Source: an uncultured Bartonella sp. (GTDB lineage: Bacteria; Pseudomonadota; Alphaproteobacteria; Rhizobiales; Rhizobiaceae). From it: a stretch of DNA of 10,782 bases. Made by a program: the position numbers and the translations under genes. Under the pieces are notes generated by a model, which made no database searches, was not told the DNA's origin, and saw only the letters and a program-made list of their open reading frames with translations. The DNA lies in assembly GCA_943913205.1 (NCBI GenBank), contig CALTWN010000032.1:1-10782 (forward strand), read 5' to 3'. Each line of letters starts with the position of its first letter. Position 1 is the first letter of the stretch. This document shows, piece after piece, positions 6,624 through 10,782 of this stretch.

Positions 6624-7253
6624 ATGTTAAAAAAACTAGATAGTTATAAATTTAAAGAATATAGCTTAATTTTAGCATATTTTACTTCATTTTTTAGTGC
6701 AACTTGCTTCTTTTTTGATGCACATAAAATTGCTATATTTGGCACTATTATACAATTTCCTGTAGGATTAGTGTTTTTTCCCCTAACTTTTGCTTTAAGT
6801 AATATTATTCAAGATAAATTAGGAAAAAATGTTGCTAATAGTTTAGTATTAGCAGGTTTCATATTTAACAATTTATTAGTATTTGGAAGCTATTTCTTAG
6901 CTTCAATCGGCGATAGGCTTGATTATTTTACAGTATTTAAAGATATGACAACTATTATGATTTCCACGTGGTTTTTTATAGGTATTGCATCTGTTTTTAA
7001 TATTTTGCTTTATGCTTATTTACAAAGAATCCCCTCCAAAAATATTATTATTAGATTTCTTAGATTTTTTATAAGTATCACAGCGACAGAAATTTTAATT
7101 TCAACAATGTCTATGCCTTTATTATTTTATAAACATGGACTACAAGGCAGTGTGTGTTTTACTTTATTATTAGTAGTTACCTACAAACTAGTAGCTAATT
7201 TAATAATTAGTAGCCTTTATGGTTTATTCAACAATAGCAAATTATTCACATAA
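6624..7253 (+). CDS. yhhQ: YhhQ/VUT-family queuosine-precursor transporter
   Basis: This is an integral inner-membrane protein of 209 residues with about six hydrophobic segments (roughly 13-31, 38-59, 70-93, 107-131, 143-167, 174-203). Members of the family (Pfam Vut_1) import preQ0/preQ1 or queuine for tRNA queuosine. Family features include the FPVGLVFFPLTFALSNIIQD stretch (45-64), equivalent to the usual G-x-x-x-F-P-x-x-F-x-x-x-D-x-x-x-E-x-Y-G, and the last helix with YKLVANLIISSLYG (187-200). The usual D-x-x-x-E-x-Y-G appears as N-x-x-x-D-x-L-G, which is unusual. The ATG at 6624 has no recognisable Shine-Dalgarno, and no other in-frame start is available. The 105-base gap from the tRNA (6519-6623) shows no riboswitch I can recognise. 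Family assignment is good; substrate choice among Q precursors is not determinable here. Confidence 0.8.
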   Translation: MLKKLDSYKFKEYSLILAYFTSFFSATCFFFDAHKIAIFGTIIQFPVGLVFFPLTFALSNIIQDKLGKNVANSLVLAGFIFNNLLVFGSYFLASIGDRLDYFTVFKDMTTIMISTWFFIGIASVFNILLYAYLQRIPSKNIIIRFLRFFISITATEILISTMSMPLLFYKHGLQGSVCFTLLLVVTYKLVANLIISSLYGLFNNSKLFT

Positions 7254-7360
7254 AGCCTCTCTTGCATTATTAATGCTAGTTTATATCTTGCTATAAAAGA
7301 AAGCCTTTAATTAAAATTATATTTAGCTTTTGCTTGTAAATCTGAGATCTTGTTTTTATT

Positions 7361-8986
7361 TTACATATCTTGGTAATTAGGGCCACTACCTCCCTGTGGA
7401 CAACGCCATATTATGTTTTGATTAGGGTCTTTTATATCGCAGCTTTTACAATGTAAGCAATTTTGTGCATTTATTATATATTTGTCTTTGTTATTATCAC
7501 GCCTCCATTCATACACTGCAGCTGGGCAGTAAAACATAGAAGGACCATCATATATTTTAAGCTCACTATTTTGCTGTATAATAGGGTTTTTTACTACAAG
7601 ATGGCATGGTTGGTTGTCATCATGTATTAGATTTGCATGCATCAAAGCATTAGCTATAGAAGCGTGCTGTTTTTTTATATTAAGTTCATTGTTAAAATAT
7701 TTAGCTGGCTGTAATTTCTTATAATCCGCCTGCTTATCATTTAAATTATTGAAGAAGCTGAATTTAAATAATTGCTGCAGCCATAAATCAGCACCGGCTA
7801 TTAATAAACCAAATTTTTGCCATAAGCTGGCAAAATTTCTTGCTTTGTATAAATCTTTTCCTATATCGCTATTTTTCCATTTATTTTGATATTCTATGAG
7901 ATCGTCATTATAGCGATTGTTATTTAGAGCTATTACTACTTGCTTAGCGCATAACATTCCTGAGCTTATAGCGTTATGTATGCCTTTAATGCGTGCGCTA
8001 TTAACAAACCCTGCGCTACAACCTAAAAGCACACCGCCCTGAAAGGTTAATTTTGGTACACTATAATAGCCGCCACAATTTATGGCTCTTGCTCCATAAG
8101 ATAAACGCGTGCCATTTTGCAAAATTTTACTGATGGCGGGATGTTTTTTAAATTGCTCAAATAAGTAATAAGGTGATGTGTAAGGGTTTTTGTAGTTTAA
8201 ATAGCCTATAAAACCAATAGAAATTTTATTGTCAGCAGTATGGTAAATAAAACCGCCGCCTAAGCTTTTTCTTTTATTTGGAAAACCTATAAAATGCTCA
8301 ATTAAACCTAATTTATGGTGCTGAGCATCTATTTGCCATATTTCCTTAAGCCCTAAAGCATATTTTTGCGGCGCTGTATTTTTATTAAGTTCAAATTTCT
8401 CTATAGCTTGCTTGGCTAGGCTGCCTCTGGCGCCTTCTGCTATAAGTAAATATTTTGTATATAATTGCGGTCCTGGCATAAAATTAGAAGTTTTATTATT
8501 ATTTTTATCTACACCAAAATCACCTAATTCAACGCCATTTACAGCGCCTTTTTCGTTAAATAATAATTTTTGAGCCGCAAAAGATGTGAAAATTTCAACG
8601 CCCAGCTCTTCAGCTTTTTGCGCTAAATATTGGCATAAATTTCCAAGCGAAATTATGTATGCCCCCTTGTTACTTAATATTTTTGGCTTTAAAAAATTGG
8701 CAATCTTATATTTTGTATTTTTGCTTAAAAAATAATAACTATCGCGCCCAACAGCTAATTTAACAAAATTATTGCTATCTTTTTGCCAATTGGGTAGAAG
8801 TTTGGTTAAACTATGTGGGTCTAATATAGCGCCAGATATTATATGAGAACCAACTTCTGAACCTTTTTCTATTATAGCAACTTTTATATTAGAATTTTGC
8901 TGTTTAATTGATATAGCTGCGCTCAAGCCAGCAGGCCCCGCACCTATTATTGCAACATCATAAAATATTTGTTCAGCTTGGTTCAT
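7361..8986 (-). CDS. Electron transfer flavoprotein-ubiquinone oxidoreductase (ETF-QO)
   Basis: ETF-QO is a membrane-bound FAD/4Fe-4S enzyme that takes electrons from reduced ETF and gives them to ubiquinone, joining acyl-CoA and amino-acid dehydrogenases to respiration. The 541 residues match the family (about 550). Visible: N-terminal dinucleotide fold DVAIIGAGPAG (10-20) with acidic strand end E40; SHIISGAIL (47-55); AEGARGSLAKQ (183-193); GGYYSVPKL (305-313), the quinone-site region; GCSAGFVNSARIKGIHNA (322-339), the second FAD block; then the ferredoxin-like end with C487 (FYCPAAVYEW) and C510, C513, C516 (NCLHCKSC), the four expected cluster ligands, plus the conserved C529. It is last in the etf operon, 9 bases after the etfA stop and without a clear Shine-Dalgarno, so coupling to etfA is likely. 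It appears intact. Confidence 0.95.
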   Translation of the reverse strand: MNQAEQIFYDVAIIGAGPAGLSAAISIKQQNSNIKVAIIEKGSEVGSHIISGAILDPHSLTKLLPNWQKDSNNFVKLAVGRDSYYFLSKNTKYKIANFLKPKILSNKGAYIISLGNLCQYLAQKAEELGVEIFTSFAAQKLLFNEKGAVNGVELGDFGVDKNNNKTSNFMPGPQLYTKYLLIAEGARGSLAKQAIEKFELNKNTAPQKYALGLKEIWQIDAQHHKLGLIEHFIGFPNKRKSLGGGFIYHTADNKISIGFIGYLNYKNPYTSPYYLFEQFKKHPAISKILQNGTRLSYGARAINCGGYYSVPKLTFQGGVLLGCSAGFVNSARIKGIHNAISSGMLCAKQVVIALNNNRYNDDLIEYQNKWKNSDIGKDLYKARNFASLWQKFGLLIAGADLWLQQLFKFSFFNNLNDKQADYKKLQPAKYFNNELNIKKQHASIANALMHANLIHDDNQPCHLVVKNPIIQQNSELKIYDGPSMFYCPAAVYEWRRDNNKDKYIINAQNCLHCKSCDIKDPNQNIIWRCPQGGSGPNYQDM

Positions 8987-8995
8987 ATAGTAGCT

Positions 8996-9961
8996 TTAGC
9001 TTAATTTTTTGTTGAGCTGAGGAACAATCTCGAATAAATCACCTATTATGGCATAATCGGCTATTTTCACGATAGGTTCTTCGCTGTCTAAATTTATGGC
9101 AATGATAATTTGTGAATCTTTCATTCCAGCTATGTGTTGTTGTGCCCCCGAAAGACCAATCGCTATATATAATTGGGGCGATACAATTTTACCTGTTTGC
9201 CCAATTTGCCAATCATTTGGTGCAAAGCCGGCATCAACAGCTGCACGCGTAGCGCCTAAAGCTGCCCCCAAATTTTTTGCTAGAGGTTCTAAGATATTGG
9301 TAAAATTTTCGCATGATTGCAAACCATGCCCGCCCGATACAACAATTTTAGCGCTTTGTAAGTCAATGCCTTTTTGTTTATTATTTTGGTTTGAACAAAA
9401 AATCACGGGTTTAATTTTATCGTTTTCAACTATAGATATTTCTTCAGTTATTACATTGTTATCTTGTTCATTATAAATTGTTTGCGTAAAGGCGGCGGGA
9501 CGAATTGTTAGCAATATTTTTTCTGTTTTTGCCTTAATGGTGGCTATAGCATTGCCCGTATAAATGGAGCGTTTAAATGTATTTTTATCTAGAATTGCTA
9601 TGATATCGGATATTTGTGCTGCTTCAAATTCAGCTGCTACGAGCGGCATAATATTTTTGCCATTAGCGCTATTGGGCGCCATAATGTAATTATATTCAGA
9701 TGCTAATTTTATTAATAATGGAGCAACTATATGAGTTAGCTGATGCTCGTAGTTTTGTCCCATAGCTACAAATATTTTACGTATATTGCCAAAATATTGC
9801 TTGTTTATATTTAAAGGCTGGTTGGTAAATAATATTATATCAATAAAACTATCTTGCCCTAGCTTTTGTTTTAGTAAGCGAGCAGCGTTAAGAGCGGCTT
9901 GGCTAGTGTCTTTTAATTTTTGTTTTTCATTGTCATATTCGGCATAGATTAATATGGTCAT
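8996..9961 (-). CDS. etfA: Electron transfer flavoprotein alpha subunit (FAD-binding)
   Basis: The alpha subunit of the soluble ETF heterodimer carries the redox FAD, which is reduced by flavin dehydrogenases and reoxidised by ETF-QO. The 321 residues are the usual length. The N-terminal domain is the nucleotide-binding-like fold of ETFs (about 1-190). The C-terminal FAD domain is typical: VVSGGHGLQS (207-216), GATRAAVDAGFAPND (236-250) with the flavin-proximal R239, GQTGKIVSPQLYIAIG (254-269), SGAQQHIAGMKDS (271-283), and AINLDSEEPI (288-297). In the first of these the family nearly always has GGRG, whereas here position 212 is His. The ATG follows the etfB stop directly (TAAATG, no gap), so expression probably depends on translational coupling. 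Only a weak AAAGATA precedes it. Confidence 0.95.
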   Translation of the reverse strand: MTILIYAEYDNEKQKLKDTSQAALNAARLLKQKLGQDSFIDIILFTNQPLNINKQYFGNIRKIFVAMGQNYEHQLTHIVAPLLIKLASEYNYIMAPNSANGKNIMPLVAAEFEAAQISDIIAILDKNTFKRSIYTGNAIATIKAKTEKILLTIRPAAFTQTIYNEQDNNVITEEISIVENDKIKPVIFCSNQNNKQKGIDLQSAKIVVSGGHGLQSCENFTNILEPLAKNLGAALGATRAAVDAGFAPNDWQIGQTGKIVSPQLYIAIGLSGAQQHIAGMKDSQIIIAINLDSEEPIVKIADYAIIGDLFEIVPQLNKKLS

Positions 9962-10720
9962 TTATATTATATCTTTACTTTTAAGTATTGAAATTAATGC
10001 ATCAACATTGTCTAGGATTTGAACCTTATTATCTGCTCTGTTTTTTGGCTCTTCTATATTTATTGTTTCAAATGTTGAGTCTAAATTTATATTAAACATT
10101 TCTATGTTTAATTGCTCTATTTGTTTGCGCTTTGCCTGCATAATATTCATCATACTGGGAAAGCGTGGTTCATTTAACCTTAAATCACAAGTTATAACGC
10201 AAGGCATTGTTATTTTAATTTTTTGCGTACCATCATCCATTTCTTGGGTTATTTCGGCGCTATTTGTATTTGAGCTTATATTTATTTCGCTAGCTGAATT
10301 AGCTAAGCCCCAGCCTAATTTATAGCTTAATATCTGCCCTACTTGGTTTGACTCATTATCTATAGATTGTCGCCCCAAAAGAACAAGATTAATATTCTCT
10401 TTTAATGCTATTTGCTTAAATATTTCAGCTGTATATAAAGGCTCAATTGCGCTGCTATGTTTCACTAAAATTGCTCTATCAGCTCCCAAAGCCAAAGATG
10501 GCCGTAAAGAATTTAAAGCTTCATCACCGCCTATAGATAAAGCTATAATTTCGCTTGCAATATTTTGCTCTTTAAGTCTTATGGCGGCCTCAATTGCTAC
10601 TTCATCAAATGGGTTAAGCCCCATTTTAATATTTTCGGTATGCACCCCACTACCGTCGCTGCGAACGCGAACTTGTATGTTATGATCAATTACATGCTTA
10701 GCTGCTACTAAAATCTTCAT
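9962..10720 (-). CDS. etfB: Electron transfer flavoprotein beta subunit
   Basis: The beta subunit of ETF binds AMP structurally and carries the loop that docks partner dehydrogenases. The 252 residues are full length. Visible: MKILVAAKHV at the N-terminus; NPFDEVAIEAAIRLKE (36-51); GADRAILV (79-86); LLGRQSIDNESNQVG (114-128), the AMP-site block; and the family signature DLRLNEPRFPSMMNIMQAK (179-197), containing the dehydrogenase recognition loop and followed by the K-rich AKRK stretch. The corresponding lysines are methylated by ETFBKMT in some alphaproteobacteria and mitochondria; whether they are here is unknown. First gene of etfB-etfA-ETF-QO, so operon control must act upstream of it (10721-10782). 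No good Shine-Dalgarno is seen before the ATG. Confidence 0.95.
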   Translation of the reverse strand: MKILVAAKHVIDHNIQVRVRSDGSGVHTENIKMGLNPFDEVAIEAAIRLKEQNIASEIIALSIGGDEALNSLRPSLALGADRAILVKHSSAIEPLYTAEIFKQIALKENINLVLLGRQSIDNESNQVGQILSYKLGWGLANSASEINISSNTNSAEITQEMDDGTQKIKITMPCVITCDLRLNEPRFPSMMNIMQAKRKQIEQLNIEMFNINLDSTFETINIEEPKNRADNKVQILDNVDALISILKSKDII

Positions 10721-10742
10721 TGTAATACTAACTATTATTGTC

Positions 10743-10771
10743 TTGCTTACTATATATTATAGTACTATAAT
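10743..10771 (+). promoter_or_regulatory. Candidate rightward promoter facing out of the window
   Basis: TTGCTT at 10743-10748, a 17-base spacer, and a perfect TATAAT at 10766-10771 form a good sigma-70-type match. It points away from etfB, implying a gene or RNA on the + strand beyond the window edge. The -10 lies in the right arm of the 24-bp palindrome. Confidence 0.45.
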
Positions 10772-10775
10772 ATAT
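10752..10775. repeat. Perfect 24-bp palindrome in the etf promoter region
   Basis: The left half ATATATTATAGT is followed directly by its exact reverse complement, with no spacer (centre between 10763 and 10764). Because it is self-complementary, TATAAT is present on both strands: + at 10766-10771, - at 10761-10756. The zero-length loop argues against a transcription terminator hairpin. It could be an operator for a dimeric repressor or simply two back-to-back -10 boxes. Confidence 0.7.
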
Positions 10776-10782
10776 TTAGGTA
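10756..10782 (-). promoter_or_regulatory. etfB: Candidate promoter of the etfB-etfA-ETF-QO operon
   Basis: On the - strand TATAAT (10761 down to 10756) would start transcription about 28 bases before the etfB ATG. A -35 box 17 bases away would straddle the window edge and cannot be read in full. Gene layout requires a promoter near here; this hexamer is the best candidate. Confidence 0.45.

Noticed and set aside
6518..6643. 41-codon hydrophobic open frame starting in the last base of tRNA-His and overlapping the yhhQ start
   Set aside because: Its ATG uses the terminal A of the tRNA CCA, there is no ribosome-binding site, and short hydrophobic frames are common by chance in A/T-rich DNA.
7264..7276. 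Inverted repeat GCATT-ATT-AATGC between yhhQ and ETF-QO as a bidirectional terminator
   Set aside because: The stem is only 5 bp and A/T-rich, and no T-tract follows on either strand at the right place.
9096..9476. 126-codon open frame on the + strand inside etfA
   Set aside because: Cys/Pro-rich translation typical of a shadow; the opposite strand is clearly EtfA over the whole length. The other long overlapping frames (for example 1942-2265 and 3960-4271 on the - strand, 2977-3216 on the + strand) are rejected for the same reason.
1..10782. Mobile elements, CRISPR, toxin-antitoxin or defence genes
   Set aside because: No transposase, integrase, spaced repeats or known defence motif was found; all coding space is taken by metabolic, transport or sensory genes.

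Overview
The window is a densely coded, strongly AT-rich stretch of bacterial chromosome. It holds ten protein genes and one tRNA, with no non-coding gap longer than about 110 bases. Several traits point to an alphaproteobacterium with a small, AT-drifted genome. ETF and ETF:quinone oxidoreductase form one operon, PyrD is the quinone-dependent class 2 type, and the EtfB and ALDH sequences are alphaproteobacterial in style. Most telling is a tRNA-His gene with no encoded extra 5' G, U72 and A73. That combination is known from the Rhizobiales/Rhodobacterales/Caulobacterales (and Pelagibacter) side of the class rather than from Rickettsiales. A host-associated lifestyle is plausible from the base composition and biotin genes, but it is inference.

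Left part (1-2356, + strand): the 3' end of a biotin operon. bioC is cut by the window edge and runs into bioD and bioA with overlapping ends. These genes cover the start of pimelate synthesis (BioC) and the DAPA and dethiobiotin steps (BioA, BioD). bioB, bioF and the ester-cleaving step are not in view and may lie upstream.

Middle (2397-5201): an NAD-type aldehyde dehydrogenase on the - strand meets bioA tail to tail. Divergent from it is a 291-residue protein that looks like the N-terminal, PAS-like sensing half of a rhizobial PdhS-type cell-cycle histidine kinase with no kinase part. Its stop codon overlaps that of mscL, a mechanosensitive channel on the opposite strand.

Centre right (5202-7253, + strand): pyrD starting from TTG, then tRNA-His(GTG), then a YhhQ-family queuosine-precursor transporter. 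The tRNA is itself a class of tRNA that receives queuosine.

Right part (7361-10720, - strand): etfB-etfA-ETF:ubiquinone oxidoreductase in one tight operon. It carries electrons from flavin dehydrogenases (not in the window) to the quinone pool. Its promoter region at the window edge contains a perfect 24-bp palindrome with a -10-like hexamer on each strand, suggesting face-to-face divergent promoters.

No mobile element, CRISPR array, rRNA or phage gene is visible. I see no clearly new multi-gene system. The most unusual items are the kinase-less PdhS-like protein, the tRNA-His signature and the etf promoter palindrome.
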